A stretch of DNA of 64,000 nt from Roseobacter cerasinus (GCF_009811755.1 NZ_BLIV01000006.1:248001-312000), one strand, 5' to 3'. Shown: positions 45,942-55,901, numbered from the stretch's first letter. Made by a program: numbers and translations. Notes: a model not told the origin generated them from the sequence alone.

Positions 45942-46525
45942 TGGCCCTGACCGGACCCGCAAAGACCGTCGCACAGACCGTGAGCGTTGTGGTTGTCATG
46001 GGGGCGCTGGCCTGGGCCTCTGTGCCATTCTACGACTGGTTCTGCCGTGTGACGGGCTTTGGCGGCGTGACCGGCGTGTCAGAGGTTGCGCCGGACGATG
46101 TGCTCGATCAGACCATCACGGTGCGCTTCGACGGCTCGCTGCACACCAACATGGCGTGGGAGTTCAAACCCGTGGAGCGGGAGATGAAGGTGCGCATCGG
46201 CGAAACCGGCCTTGCATTCTATGAGGCTTACAACCCAACTGATCGCCCGATTGCAGGCTCTGCCAGCTACAATGTAACGCCTTATCAGGCGGGTGGATTC
46301 TTCAACAAGATCCAGTGTTTCTGTTTTGAGGAGCAGATCCTCGAACCCGGCGAACGGGTGCAAATGCCGGTGACCTTCTACGTCGACCCCGAAATTGTTG
46401 ATGACCGCGATGGCAAGTACATCCACACCATCACGCTTTCCTATACTTTCTATGAAATCGACCTGCCCGAGGGGTACGCCTCGCTGGAGCAGACAGACCC
46501 AACCTCAGACACAAGTCTGAACTGA
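45941..46525 (+). CDS. ctaG: Cytochrome c oxidase assembly protein CtaG (Cox11)
   Basis: CtaG delivers copper to the CuB site of subunit I. The 194-residue protein has an N-terminal membrane helix (about 10-30), the [12 protein letters not shown] motif (C35), and the copper-binding QCFCF pair (C126, C128) followed by EEQILEPGE. Its start overlaps the upstream small gene. Length is typical. Confidence 0.96.
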   Translation: MALTGPAKTVAQTVSVVVVMGALAWASVPFYDWFCRVTGFGGVTGVSEVAPDDVLDQTITVRFDGSLHTNMAWEFKPVEREMKVRIGETGLAFYEAYNPTDRPIAGSASYNVTPYQAGGFFNKIQCFCFEEQILEPGERVQMPVTFYVDPEIVDDRDGKYIHTITLSYTFYEIDLPEGYASLEQTDPTSDTSLN

Positions 46526-46550
46526 CCAAGATAAGGCAAGGGACGCAGCT

Positions 46551-47372
46551 ATGGCCCATGAAAAGAACCACGATTATCACATTCTGACCCCGTCGGCCTG
46601 GCCTTTGCTGGGGGCTGTTGGCGGTTTTGTCATGTTGTTCGGCGCGGTGCTCTGGATGCAGGGCATCACGCCCTGGATGTTCTGGATCGGCTTTGTCGGC
46701 GTGCTCTACGTCATGTTCGGCTGGTGGGCCGAGGTCGTCGCGGAAAGCCGGATCGGAGACCACACGCCAGTCGTGCGCATCGGTCTGCGCTATGGCTTCA
46801 TCCTCTTTATCATGTCCGAGGTGATGTTCTTCGCGGCCTGGTTCTGGAGCTTTTTCAAACACGCCATCTACCCGATGAGCGATTATGCGGGCACGGAATA
46901 CGTTCAGCCCGAGATTTATCACGTGGATGCCTTCCACCTGCCGCTGATCAACACGCTAGTGCTGCTGCTCTCGGGCTGCGCAGTGACATGGGCGCACCAT
47001 GCGCTGGTGCATGGCGGGCCGCGCAAGGATTTGGTCAACGGCCTTGGTATTGCGGTGGTGCTCGGCGTCGCCTTCACCTTCCTGCAGGGCTATGAGTATT
47101 CGTACCTGCTCTATCAGGGCTGGGAGTTCGGCGGCGACAAGTTCTTCTCGAACTTCTTCATGGCCACAGGCTTCCACGGCGCACATGTGATCATCGGCAC
47201 CATCTTCCTCGCGGTCTGCTGGGTCCGTGCGATGAAGGGGCATTTCACGGCTGAAAAGCATGTGGGCTTTGAAGCAGCCGCCTGGTACTGGCACTTTGTG
47301 GATGTAGTCTGGCTGTTCCTGTTCTTTGCCGTCTACATCTGGGGCGTCGCGCAGATGCCCGGCGCGCACTGA
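46551..47372 (+). CDS. ctaE: Cytochrome c oxidase subunit III
   Basis: A 273-residue polytopic subunit of the heme-copper oxidase with about seven membrane helices. Typical motifs are [16 protein letters not shown] at the N-terminus, [14 protein letters not shown] (about 87-100), and the C-terminal [16 protein letters not shown] (near 243-258). It follows ctaG by 26 bases and is followed by a terminator. Confidence 0.97.
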   Translation: MAHEKNHDYHILTPSAWPLLGAVGGFVMLFGAVLWMQGITPWMFWIGFVGVLYVMFGWWAEVVAESRIGDHTPVVRIGLRYGFILFIMSEVMFFAAWFWSFFKHAIYPMSDYAGTEYVQPEIYHVDAFHLPLINTLVLLLSGCAVTWAHHALVHGGPRKDLVNGLGIAVVLGVAFTFLQGYEYSYLLYQGWEFGGDKFFSNFFMATGFHGAHVIIGTIFLAVCWVRAMKGHFTAEKHVGFEAAAWYWHFVDVVWLFLFFAVYIWGVAQMPGAH

Positions 47373-47395
47373 ACGCCATCACATCGATACAGAGC

Positions 47396-47421
47396 AAAGC
47401 GCGCGGCTTCCGCGCGCTTTT
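47396..47421 (+). terminator. Hairpin terminator after ctaE
   Basis: AAAGCGCGCGG and CCGCGCGCTTT form an 11-bp stem with a three-base loop, extended by one more T. It lies 24 bases beyond the ctaE stop and 19 bases before the surf1 start, so part of the transcription may end before surf1. Confidence 0.7.
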
Positions 47422-47439
47422 CACGTTGAGAGGGCAGCT

Positions 47440-48120
47440 ATGCGGCTTTGGTTCGGGTTGATTGTCGGGGTGATCGGTGTTGGCATCCTTGTCAGCCTCG
47501 GCATCTGGCAAGTGCAACGCCTGGCCTGGAAGCAAGAGGTGCTGACCCGGATAGAGACCGAAATCGCCGCCGCACCCGTGCCGCTGCACGCGGCTCTGGA
47601 GCCAGAGTTTTTGCGTTACGCGCCTGTCAAGTTAACTGGCACTTTCGATGCCAACCATACCCATGTTCGCGCGCTTGCCTCCAGAAAGAGCGTCGGCGCG
47701 GTCTATCGGATCATCCGCCCGTTTCAGGCCGAAGACTATGGCCGCATTCTGGTCGATACTGGATGGGTCCGGGACGGCATAGGTGAACTTCGTCCTATCC
47801 CTGAAGGTAAAGTCACCTTAGTGGGCAATCTTGACGCGCCCAACGAGGCGGATGGATTCACGCCAGCGCCAGAACTTGACACGAATATCTGGTTTGCGCG
47901 CGATGTTCCCGAAATGGCCCACGCCCTGAGCACCGAACCGGTGCTTGTTGTCCTGCGCGATGCGCCGGATTCAGACCTCGGCGTGACGCCCTGGCCGGTA
48001 GACACGGCTGGTATTCCGAACGATCACCTGCAATACGCCATCACATGGTTTTCCCTGGCGCTGATCTGGGGGGCCATGACTGTGTATTTCCTGCTGCGCA
48101 CCGCGCGCAGCGCGCGCTGA
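47440..48120 (+). CDS. surf1: SURF1-family cytochrome oxidase biogenesis protein
   Basis: SURF1 (Shy1) proteins help insert heme A into oxidase subunit I. From ATG 47440 (GAGAGGGC upstream) the product is 226 residues, with membrane helices at both ends (about 5-23 and 203-222) flanking a periplasmic domain, including LRYAPVKLTGTF, GRILVDTGWV and NDHLQYAITWFSLALIW, which is the SURF1 C-terminal motif. The open frame upstream of 47440 contains the ctaE terminator and is excluded. Confidence 0.93.
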   Translation: MRLWFGLIVGVIGVGILVSLGIWQVQRLAWKQEVLTRIETEIAAAPVPLHAALEPEFLRYAPVKLTGTFDANHTHVRALASRKSVGAVYRIIRPFQAEDYGRILVDTGWVRDGIGELRPIPEGKVTLVGNLDAPNEADGFTPAPELDTNIWFARDVPEMAHALSTEPVLVVLRDAPDSDLGVTPWPVDTAGIPNDHLQYAITWFSLALIWGAMTVYFLLRTARSAR

Positions 48121-48132
48121 GAGGGACGAGCG

Positions 48133-49521
48133 ATGCGCTATATCTCCACCCGTGGCACGGCGCCCGTGCTGAATTTCGAAGAGGCGATGCTGACCGGGCT
48201 GGCCCGTGATGGCGGGCTTTACGTGCCCGAGGTGATTCCACAGATGGGTGTTGCGGATATCGCGCGCCTTGAAGGGCTCAGCTACGAGGCCATCGCCTAT
48301 CGCGTCATGCGGCCCTTCGTGGGGGGTGTCTTCACTGACGACGAATTCGAAGGGATCATCGCGCGCGCCTATGCAGGCTTTGGCCACGCCGCCCGCGCGC
48401 CTCTGGTACAGCTGGATCAGGGGCATTTTCTGCTGGAGCTGTTCCACGGGCCGACGCTGGCCTTCAAGGACTTCGCCATGCAGCTCATCGGGCAAATGTT
48501 CCAGACAGCTCTGGGGCGTCGGGGAGAGCGTGTGACCATCGTGGGCGCCACCTCCGGTGATACCGGATCGGCGGCCATCGAGGCATTTCGCGGCCTCGAC
48601 AATGTGGATGTGTTCATCCTCTACCCGCATGGGCGCATCTCGGAGGTGCAGCGGCGGCAGATGACGACCCCGGTGGAGAGCAATGTGCACGCGCTCGCCA
48701 TGGACGGCGATTTTGATGAGTGTCAGGCCCGTCTGAAGGATATGTTCAACGACTTTGCCTTTCGCGACGAGGTGAAGCTTGCGGGTGTGAATTCGATCAA
48801 CTGGGGCCGGGTGCTGGCGCAGGTGGTCTATTATTTCTCCGCTGCCGTGTCGGTGGGTGCGCCGCACCGCCCGGTCAGCTTCACCGTGCCCACGGGCAAC
48901 TTCGGCGATATCTTTGCAGGTTACATCGCCAAGCGTATGGGCTTGCCAATCGACAAGCTGGTGGTGGCCACGAACCAGAACGACATCCTTGATCGCTGCC
49001 TCAAGGGGCAGGGCTATCACAAGGGCGCAACGGTGCCCTCGATCAGCCCATCGATGGACATTCAGGTCAGCTCCAACTTCGAGCGCGCGCTGTTTGATGC
49101 TTATGACCGTGAAGGGCCAGCCATCGTGCAACTGATGGACGAGCTGAAGGCGGGTGGCTTTGAGGTCAGCCAAGGCGCCATGCAGGTGCTGCAGTCGCAC
49201 TACGCCTCGGGCCGCGCCTCAGAGGACGAGACGTCGGCGACAATCGCATCCGCACTCGCGACAACCGGAGAGCTGCTCTGCCCGCACTCCGCGGTGGGCG
49301 TGAAGGTGGCCGAAGAGCATCGCGTCACCGGCACGCCGATGATAACGCTTGCCACCGCGCACCCGGCGAAATTCCCCGATGCGGTGGAGCAGGCCGCGAC
49401 GCAACGGCCCCCCTTGCCCCCGCGCATGGCAGACCTGTATGAACGCGCGGAACGGGTGAGCCGGGTGCCGAATGATTTGCAGGCGCTCATCTCGCATATC
49501 AAAGGGCACAGAGCTGCGTGA
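48133..49521 (+). CDS. thrC: Threonine synthase
   Basis: ThrC converts O-phosphohomoserine to threonine with PLP. The 462-residue protein has the N-terminal MRYISTRG start, the PLP-lysine motif GPTLAFKDFAMQ (K112), and SGDTGSAAIEAF, then PTGNFGDIFAGYIA. Length fits the long threonine synthase class. It is followed with overlap by the M16 peptidase gene (GTGA), and the surf1-thrC-M16-GNAT order is tight. Confidence 0.97.
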   Translation: MRYISTRGTAPVLNFEEAMLTGLARDGGLYVPEVIPQMGVADIARLEGLSYEAIAYRVMRPFVGGVFTDDEFEGIIARAYAGFGHAARAPLVQLDQGHFLLELFHGPTLAFKDFAMQLIGQMFQTALGRRGERVTIVGATSGDTGSAAIEAFRGLDNVDVFILYPHGRISEVQRRQMTTPVESNVHALAMDGDFDECQARLKDMFNDFAFRDEVKLAGVNSINWGRVLAQVVYYFSAAVSVGAPHRPVSFTVPTGNFGDIFAGYIAKRMGLPIDKLVVATNQNDILDRCLKGQGYHKGATVPSISPSMDIQVSSNFERALFDAYDREGPAIVQLMDELKAGGFEVSQGAMQVLQSHYASGRASEDETSATIASALATTGELLCPHSAVGVKVAEEHRVTGTPMITLATAHPAKFPDAVEQAATQRPPLPPRMADLYERAERVSRVPNDLQALISHIKGHRAA

Positions 49522-50780
49522 CACTGAACCAACACCGTCTGCCGAACGGCTTTCGCATCGTCACTGAAGAAATCCCGGGGCTCGCCTCGGCCTCTGTCGG
49601 TGTCTGGGTCACCGCCGGTGCGCGGCACGAGTTGCCCGAGCAGAACGGCATTGCGCACTTCCTGGAACACATGGCCTTCAAGGGCACGAAGAGGCGCACC
49701 GCCCTGCAGATTGCAGAGAGCATCGAGGACGTGGGCGGCTACATCAACGCCTACACCAGCCGCGAGGTCACGGCCTACTATGCGCGCGTGCTGCAAAATG
49801 ACGTGCCGCTGGCGATGGATGTGATCGCCGATATCCTGCTGAACCCGACGCTGGAGGACGCCGAGATCGAGGTCGAGCGCGGGGTGATCCTGCAGGAGAT
49901 CGGCCAGGCGCTGGACACGCCGGACGATGTGATCTTTGACTGGCTGCAGGAAGAGGCGTACCCGGATCATCCGATGGGCCGCACCATTCTGGGCCCGGCT
50001 GAGCGTGTGGCGAAGTTCACCCGAGCAGATCTGCAGGGCTTTATCGCGCAGCACTACGGGCCTGAGCAGATGATCCTATCCGCAGCGGGAGCGGTGGACC
50101 ACGAGGCCATTGTGAAATTGGCTGAGGAGCTGTTTGGCGGGATGCAGCCGCGCCCGGCCTTCAATGCGGATGCGGCCCGCTTTCTGGGCGGCGAACGCCG
50201 CCAGCCAAAGCCACTTGAGCAGGCGCATCTGGCGCTGGCCTTCGAGAGCCCGGGCTACCGCGAAGACAGCATCTATACGGCGCAGATCTATGCGTCCGCC
50301 CTGGGGGGCGGCATGTCGAGCCGCCTGTTCCAGGAGATCCGCGAAAATCGCGGGCTGTGCTATTCGATCTTTGCGCAGGCGGGGGCCTATGCTGATACGG
50401 GCATGACCACGATCTATGCGGGCACCAGCGCGGACCAGCTGCCGCAGCTGGCGGAGATCACCATTGATGAGATGAAGCGCGCGGCAAGCGACATGTCTCC
50501 CGCAGAGGTGGCGCGCGCGCGGGCGCAGATGAAGGCCGGGCTGTTGATGGGTTTGGAAAGCCCCTCCACGCGGGCCGAGCGGTTGGCGCGGCTGGTGCAG
50601 ATATGGGACCGGGTGCCGCCGCTGGAAGAGACGGTGGCGATGATTGATGCGGTGACCACCGGGGACGTACGGGAGTTTGCGGAAGGCATGGCCTCGGTGG
50701 CCCCTGCGGCGCTCGCGCTCTATGGGCCGATCGAGGCTGCGCCCAGCCTGGCACAATTGCAGGAGCGGCGGGTGGCGTGA
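49518..50780 (+). CDS. M16-family zinc peptidase (processing peptidase-like)
   Basis: A 420-residue single-domain-pair M16 peptidase related to the mitochondrial processing peptidase beta subunit. The inverted zinc motif HFLEH is at 47-51, with the third ligand E127 in ERGVILQEIGQ. The C-terminal half keeps the M16 fold (SSRLFQEIRENRGLCYSI). Translation starts at GTG 49518 overlapping the thrC stop. It probably degrades peptides in the cytoplasm; the exact substrate is unknown. Confidence 0.92.
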   Translation: MTLNQHRLPNGFRIVTEEIPGLASASVGVWVTAGARHELPEQNGIAHFLEHMAFKGTKRRTALQIAESIEDVGGYINAYTSREVTAYYARVLQNDVPLAMDVIADILLNPTLEDAEIEVERGVILQEIGQALDTPDDVIFDWLQEEAYPDHPMGRTILGPAERVAKFTRADLQGFIAQHYGPEQMILSAAGAVDHEAIVKLAEELFGGMQPRPAFNADAARFLGGERRQPKPLEQAHLALAFESPGYREDSIYTAQIYASALGGGMSSRLFQEIRENRGLCYSIFAQAGAYADTGMTTIYAGTSADQLPQLAEITIDEMKRAASDMSPAEVARARAQMKAGLLMGLESPSTRAERLARLVQIWDRVPPLEETVAMIDAVTTGDVREFAEGMASVAPAALALYGPIEAAPSLAQLQERRVA

Positions 50781-51364
50781 TGCTGCGCGGGTTTCGCAAG
50801 CTCCGCATTGAGACCGAACGCATGACCTTGCGCCCGCCGATCCATTCGGATTTCCGCGCCTGGACAGGCTTGCGGGCGCAGAGCAAGGACTATCTGACCG
50901 CCTGGGAGCCAAGTTGGGCCAAGGACCATCTGACACGCAAGGCCTTTACCAACCGGGTCTATTGGGCGCAGCGCTCGGTGTCAGGCGGCACGGCGCTGCC
51001 GTTGTTCCTGATCCGGCGACAGGATGAGGCGCTGTTGGGGGCGATTACGCTGGACAACATTCGCCGGGGGCCTGCGCAATCGGGCACTCTGGGCTATTGG
51101 ACCGGCCAGCCTTTTGCGCGGCAGGGCTATATGCGCGAGGCGATTACGGCACTGGTGCATTATGCCTTCACGCAGCTGGATCTGAGCCGAATCGAGGCCG
51201 CTTGTCTGCCGGAGAATGCCGCCTCGCGCGGGCTGCTGGAGCGGTCGGGGTTCAAATACGAAGGTGTGGCGCAGAGCTATCTGCAGATCGACGGGCGGTG
51301 GCGCACCCATGTACTTTATGCAGCGCTCCGCAGCGATCGGCGGGGCAGGACGGATGCGGGCTGA
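50780..51364 (+). CDS. GNAT-family acetyltransferase, RimJ/RimL-like
   Basis: A 194-residue acetyltransferase. The N-terminal ERMTLRPPIHSDFRAW, the acetyl-CoA-binding region YWTGQPFARQGYMREAITAL (about 111-130), and the C-terminal ENAASRGLLERSGFKYEG are typical of the RimJ group, which acetylates ribosomal protein N-termini. ATG 50780 overlaps the upstream stop (TGATG); GTG 50777 is one codon earlier. Its substrate cannot be told. Confidence 0.88.
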   Translation: MLRGFRKLRIETERMTLRPPIHSDFRAWTGLRAQSKDYLTAWEPSWAKDHLTRKAFTNRVYWAQRSVSGGTALPLFLIRRQDEALLGAITLDNIRRGPAQSGTLGYWTGQPFARQGYMREAITALVHYAFTQLDLSRIEAACLPENAASRGLLERSGFKYEGVAQSYLQIDGRWRTHVLYAALRSDRRGRTDAG

Positions 51365-51541
51365 GTCTTCTATTGCGGCTTTTCGCAAAGCCGCGTGCCT
51401 CCGGCGGGGATATTTGGGAGCCAAAGACATCCTCTGTGCGTTTTCTTGGCATGCGTCGCAGTCCCGGGACGGAGCCCGGCGAAAACCATTCGGTGAATCG
51501 GACAGGTCGCGCTAGGCTAAGCCGGGATGCAGGAGGTGGCG

Positions 51542-52351
51542 ATGCTGGTTCGGATTTTTGCAGCACTTGTTTTGCTGGCGCAGGCGGCGGGCGCACAGGA
51601 GCGCACGCCGAGCCATTGCATTGCGCTGGCGGAGGCGCCAGGGCTTGAGTATGTGGTGCCGGCGAGCCTTGGGCCGGTGGCTGAAGAGACGGTGCGCATT
51701 CACTATATTACCCATGCGAGTTTTCTGATCCGGTCGCATGGCGGGCTGAATATGGTCACCGATTACACCGGGTTCACGGGATCGGCGCCGATGATCCCGG
51801 ATGTGGTCACCATGAACCACGCGCATGACACCCATTGGACGGCCAATCCCGATCCGGCCATTCCCCATGTTCTACCGGGCTGGGGGCCCTTTGGTCAGGG
51901 GATCACGCATCATCTGGATCTGGGTGAGGTGTTGGTGCGCAATGTCTCGACCGATATTCGGTCGCAGTTTTCCGGTGTGGAGGAGAAGGGCAATTCGATC
52001 TTTGTCTTTGAGCTGGCGGGTCTGTGTGTGGGCCATCTGGGGCATCTGCATCATGAGCCGGATGCGGAGCAATATGCAGCACTTGGGCGGCTGGATGTGG
52101 TGATGGCGCCGGTGGATGGGGGCTATACGCTGGATCTGCCGACGATGATCCGCGTGCTCAAGAGGTTGCGGTCGTCCGTGGTGATCCCGATGCATTGGTT
52201 TTCGCTCTACGGGCTGGATCAATTTCTGGTGGGTATGGCGGATGAGTTCGCTGTGGTCGAGGTGGGTGGCCCGGCGCTGGACATCTCGCTTGACCGTTTG
52301 CCGGGGCGGCCCACGGTGATGGTGTTGCGGCCGCAGCTTCTGAGCGAGTAG
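51542..52351 (+). CDS. Exported metallo-beta-lactamase-fold hydrolase
   Basis: A 269-residue protein starting at ATG 51542, where AGGAGG stands five bases upstream; the earlier ATG at 51527 lies in the ribosome-binding site. It has a signal peptide (about 1-18, ending AAGAQ) and a beta-lactamase-like fold with the metal motif MNHAHDTHW (H-x-H-D-x-H in place of the usual H-x-H-x-D-H), GHLGHLHHEP and IPMHWFSLYG. The function is unknown; the fold resembles UlaG-like hydrolases. Confidence 0.8.
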   Translation: MLVRIFAALVLLAQAAGAQERTPSHCIALAEAPGLEYVVPASLGPVAEETVRIHYITHASFLIRSHGGLNMVTDYTGFTGSAPMIPDVVTMNHAHDTHWTANPDPAIPHVLPGWGPFGQGITHHLDLGEVLVRNVSTDIRSQFSGVEEKGNSIFVFELAGLCVGHLGHLHHEPDAEQYAALGRLDVVMAPVDGGYTLDLPTMIRVLKRLRSSVVIPMHWFSLYGLDQFLVGMADEFAVVEVGGPALDISLDRLPGRPTVMVLRPQLLSE

Positions 52352-52390
52352 CCCTCTTGCATCGACCCGCGGGGCGGGGGATCAAAGGGG

Positions 52391-53806
52391 ATGGATTTAA
52401 ACGACGCCGATTCCGAATTTGAAGCGCTGTTGCGCGGGGCCTTGCCAGACGATGCCGTCGGGCCATCTGAGCCGCGGTATCTGGAGGAGCCGCGCGGGCG
52501 CTACCATGGGCGCGAGACGGTCGTGGTGCGCCCGCGATCGGCGGAGGAAGTGGCCACCGTGGTGCGGCTTGCAGGGCAAGCGCGCGTCGGTGTTGTGGCC
52601 TATGGCGGCGGCACCGGGCTGGTCGGTGGGCAGATCTCGACCGATGGGCCGTTGCCGGTGATCCTGTCGCTGGAGCGGATGGCGGCGATCCGGGAGGTGT
52701 ATCCGCAGGAAAACGTGCTGATCTGTGACGCGGGTGCGGTGCTGGCGGATATTCAGGCGGCGGCGGATGCCGTGGAGCGTCTGTTTCCGCTGTCCCTGGC
52801 CTCGGAAGGCTCGGCGCGGATTGGCGGTAATCTGGCCACCAACGCGGGCGGCACGGCGGTGCTGCGCTATGGCAATGCGCGGGCGCTTTGTCTGGGGTTG
52901 GAGGCCGTGCTGCCGGATGGGCAGATCTGGCGCGGGCTGCAGCGGTTGCGTAAGGACAACACCGGCTATGATCTGCGCAACCTGCTGATCGGCTCAGAGG
53001 GCACGCTGGGGGTGATCACCGCAGCGGCGTTGAAGTTGAGCCCCAAACCCGCGGCCCGGGGAACGGCGATTTTTGTGGTGCCCTCGCCAAAGGCGGCGCT
53101 GGATCTGCTGGCGCTGGCCCAGGCGCAGTTGGGTGAGTTGGTCAGCGGTTTTGAGTTGATCAGCGGGCAGGGGCTGGCGTTCCTGGCTGAGACCGTGCCC
53201 GAGGTGCGGCAGCCCTTTGACGCAGCGCCCGATTGGGCGGTGTTGGTTGACGTTGGTCTGGTGGCGGGTCTGGATCCGCAGGGCGCGCTGGAGCAGCTGT
53301 TTGTGGCGGCTGCTGAGGCCGGGTTGGCGCTGGACGGAGTGATTGCGCAGAGTGCGCAGCAGTCGGATGAGTTCTGGTTCGTGCGGGAGCACATTCCGGA
53401 GGCGAACAAGCGCATAGGGGCTGTGATCTCAAGCGATGTGTCGGTGCCCCTAGGCGCCATTCCGGAGTTTGTTGAGCTTGGCCGGGCTGAGATCGCCAAG
53501 ATCGGTGCCTTCCGGATCAATTGCTTTGGTCATGTGGGGGATGGCAACCTGCACTACAACGTCTTCCCGCTGCCGGGCGGGCGGGCTGCGGATCATGCCA
53601 ATCAGCGGGGGGACCTGCAGCGGGCGGTGCATGATCTGGCGCATCGTCTGGGCGGTTCGGTCAGTGCTGAGCATGGGGTTGGGCGGTTGAAGGTGGAGGA
53701 TCTGGAGCGCTATGGCGATCCAGCGAAGCTGTCGGCTTTGCGTGCGATCAAGGCGGCCCTTGACCCGCTGGGCATCATGAATCCGGGTGCTGTTCTGCGA
53801 AATTGA
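52391..53806 (+). CDS. FAD-linked 2-hydroxyacid dehydrogenase (GlcD/D2HGDH type)
   Basis: A 471-residue FAD-binding_4 oxidoreductase that oxidises D-2-hydroxyacids such as D-lactate, glycolate or D-2-hydroxyglutarate. It has the FAD motif VVAYGGGTGLVGGQ (about 72-85), GGNLATNAGGTAVLRYGNAR, and the C-terminal NCFGHVGDGNLHYNVFPLPG and SVSAEHGVG segments (His residues coordinating the substrate metal). No partner subunits glcE or glcF are nearby, which points to the stand-alone D-2-hydroxyglutarate or D-lactate type. A terminator follows. Confidence 0.88.
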   Translation: MDLNDADSEFEALLRGALPDDAVGPSEPRYLEEPRGRYHGRETVVVRPRSAEEVATVVRLAGQARVGVVAYGGGTGLVGGQISTDGPLPVILSLERMAAIREVYPQENVLICDAGAVLADIQAAADAVERLFPLSLASEGSARIGGNLATNAGGTAVLRYGNARALCLGLEAVLPDGQIWRGLQRLRKDNTGYDLRNLLIGSEGTLGVITAAALKLSPKPAARGTAIFVVPSPKAALDLLALAQAQLGELVSGFELISGQGLAFLAETVPEVRQPFDAAPDWAVLVDVGLVAGLDPQGALEQLFVAAAEAGLALDGVIAQSAQQSDEFWFVREHIPEANKRIGAVISSDVSVPLGAIPEFVELGRAEIAKIGAFRINCFGHVGDGNLHYNVFPLPGGRAADHANQRGDLQRAVHDLAHRLGGSVSAEHGVGRLKVEDLERYGDPAKLSALRAIKAALDPLGIMNPGAVLRN

Positions 53807-53833
53807 GGCGCTGACGCGCCACACGATGTTTTT

Positions 53834-53857
53834 CAAATCCCTCCGGGATTTGGTTTT
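53834..53857 (+). terminator. Terminator after the FAD-linked dehydrogenase
   Basis: CAAATCCC and GGGATTTG pair around a three-base loop and are followed by GTTTT. It lies about 30 bases beyond the stop codon, in the gap towards the convergent apt gene. Confidence 0.7.
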
Positions 53858-53863
53858 GGGCGC

Positions 53864-54394
53864 TCAGAGGCCCTCGAAGGCGCAGAGCGCGTGCACGTCC
53901 ATCCCCATGTCTTCGAGGCGTTTGCGTCCGCCGAGCCCTGGTAGGTCAATGATGAAGGCGCAGGAGATGATTTCTCCGCCAAGCCGTTCCAGCAGTTTGA
54001 TGCCGGCCTCCGCTGTGCCACCCGTGGCGAGCAGATCGTCGACCACCAGGAGTTTTTCGCCTGCGGTGATGGCGTCGTCGTGGATTTCGACAATCGCTTC
54101 GCCGTATTCGAGCTTGTAGTCCTGGCTGATGGTGGTGCCGGGCAGCTTGCCTTTCTTCCGAATGGGAACGAAGCCCACGGAGAGTTGGTGCGCGATGGCA
54201 CCACCGAGGATGAAGCCGCGTGCCTCCAGCCCCACAACCTTGTCGATTTGCAGGCCTGCATAGGGGTGCAGCATCTGGTCGATGGCCATACGGAACCCAC
54301 GCGGGTCAGCGAAGAGCGTGGTCACGTCGCGGAACATGATCCCCTCGTGAGGAAAGTCGACGATGGTGCGAATGTAGTCCTGGACGGTTTTCAT
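53864..54394 (-). CDS. apt: Adenine phosphoribosyltransferase
   Basis: Apt salvages adenine with PRPP to AMP. The 176-residue product has the PRPP-binding motif [16 protein letters not shown] (about 124-139) and the N-terminal [20 protein letters not shown], and the family length. It overlaps the upstream lysE-type gene by four bases, and mtnP, which releases adenine from methylthioadenosine, lies just beyond. Confidence 0.96.
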   Translation of the reverse strand: MKTVQDYIRTIVDFPHEGIMFRDVTTLFADPRGFRMAIDQMLHPYAGLQIDKVVGLEARGFILGGAIAHQLSVGFVPIRKKGKLPGTTISQDYKLEYGEAIVEIHDDAITAGEKLLVVDDLLATGGTAEAGIKLLERLGGEIISCAFIIDLPGLGGRKRLEDMGMDVHALCAFEGL

Positions 54395-55014
54395 GTGGCT
54401 CTCCGGAGGGTGGCTGTGAGCACGCCCATGCCGACCAAGGTGGCGCCGCCTGCACGGGTGAGCCAGGTGATAACGTTTGGGCGATCGATTGTGCGGCGCA
54501 TGCGGTCAGCGAGCAGGGCGTAGGCTAGCGCGTTGAGGGCGGCCAGCGTGCAGAAGGTGACGATGAGTGTTGCGAATTGCGGCAGCAGCGGTGCCTCCGG
54601 GCGGATGAACTGTGGAACGAAGGCGATGAAAAACGCGATGGACTTCGGGTTCAGCGCGGTGACTGTGGCGGCGTGGCCAAAGACACCACGGGCGCTGATC
54701 TCGCTGCCGGGCAGGGCGAGGCCTTTGGAGGGCGCGGAGCGGATCAGATTGAGACCGAGCCAGATGAGGTAGATTGCACCAATCCATTTCAGCAGGGTGA
54801 AGAGCGTGGCGGAGGCCAGGACGAGTGCCCCGAGGCCTGCAAGCGAGGCAGTCATGGCGATAAAATCGCCCACCGCCACGCCCCCCGCAGAGGCAACGGC
54901 CACAGAGCGGCCCTTGCTCAGCGCGTAGCTCAGCACCAGCAGGACGGTGGGGCCGGGGATCAGCAGCAGTGCGGTGGAGGCCGCGACAAAGGCGAGCCAG
55001 AGGTCAAGGTGCAT
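54391..55014 (-). CDS. LysE/RhtB-family exporter
   Basis: A 207-residue membrane protein with about six helices and the LysE signature [21 protein letters not shown] (N-terminal, about 22-42) and [25 protein letters not shown] (about 112-136). It exports amino acids or related small metabolites. It lies in one operon between mtnP and apt. The substrate is not known; efflux linked to methionine or purine salvage is a guess. Confidence 0.88.
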   Translation of the reverse strand: MHLDLWLAFVAASTALLLIPGPTVLLVLSYALSKGRSVAVASAGGVAVGDFIAMTASLAGLGALVLASATLFTLLKWIGAIYLIWLGLNLIRSAPSKGLALPGSEISARGVFGHAATVTALNPKSIAFFIAFVPQFIRPEAPLLPQFATLIVTFCTLAALNALAYALLADRMRRTIDRPNVITWLTRAGGATLVGMGVLTATLRRAT

Positions 55015-55025
55015 CGGGGGGTCTC

Positions 55026-55901
55026 CTATGAGAGCAGGCGGCCTGCAACCGCGTCCAGTTTTGACATGAGCGCCGCGTCGCGGGCGTCGGGGGCTGTCAG
55101 AATGGCATGGTCGAGCGCGCGGTCACAGCCGTGCGGGCAGGGCGGGCGGTCTGATCCCAGCAGGGCGGGCAGGCGGCGCAGCATGTCGCGCGCCTTGTCG
55201 GCGTTGCCTCGGAGTGTGGCAATGATTTGCGTCACATCCACCGCACCGTGGTCTGGGTGCCAGCTGTCATAGTCGGTGATCATGGCGACGGAGGCGTAGC
55301 ACAGCTCCGCCTCGCGGGCGAGCTTGGCCTCTGGCATGTTGGTCATGCCGATCACATCGCAGCCCCAGGCCTCGCGATATATCTTCGATTCGGCCATGGT
55401 CGAGAACTGCGGGCCCTCCATAGCGAGATAGGTGCCGCCCTTGTGCACGGTGATGCCCGTGCCTGTCGCGGCAGTCTCGCAGGCATCGGTCAGGCGCGGG
55501 CAGGTTGGATGCGCGACTGAAACATGGGCCACGCAGCCTGTGCCAAAGAAGCTTTTCTCGCGGGCGAAGGTGCGGTCGATGAACTGATCGACCAGTACAA
55601 AGTCGCCCGGGGCCATCTCCTCCCGGAACGACCCGCAAGCGGAGACAGAGATCACATCGGTGCAGCCCAACCGTTTCAGCGCGTCGATGTTGGCGCGATA
55701 AGGCACAGTGGTGGGGCTGTGCACATGCCCGCGCCCGTGGCGAGGCAGGAACGCCATTTCGGTGCCGTCCAATCTGCCAGTCAGAATGGCATCAGATGGG
55801 GTGCCCCACGGGCTCTCGACGGTGATCCATTCAGCGTCTTCCAACCCATCGATATCGTAGATGCCAGAGCCGCCAATCACGGCGATTTTGGGTGCGGTCA
55901 T
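55026..55901 (-). CDS. mtnP: S-methyl-5'-thioadenosine phosphorylase
   Basis: MtnP splits methylthioadenosine into adenine and methylthioribose-1-phosphate. The 291-residue product starts IAVIGGSGIYDIDG, with PRHGRGHVHSPTTVPYRANI, SVSACGSFREEMAPGDFVLVDQ and GPQFSTMAESKIYR, all hallmarks of the MTAP family; the phosphorylase motif EGPQFST and GMTNMPEAKLAREAELCY support MTA specificity. It begins the mtnP-lysE-apt operon. Confidence 0.95.
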   Translation of the reverse strand: MTAPKIAVIGGSGIYDIDGLEDAEWITVESPWGTPSDAILTGRLDGTEMAFLPRHGRGHVHSPTTVPYRANIDALKRLGCTDVISVSACGSFREEMAPGDFVLVDQFIDRTFAREKSFFGTGCVAHVSVAHPTCPRLTDACETAATGTGITVHKGGTYLAMEGPQFSTMAESKIYREAWGCDVIGMTNMPEAKLAREAELCYASVAMITDYDSWHPDHGAVDVTQIIATLRGNADKARDMLRRLPALLGSDRPPCPHGCDRALDHAILTAPDARDAALMSKLDAVAGRLLS

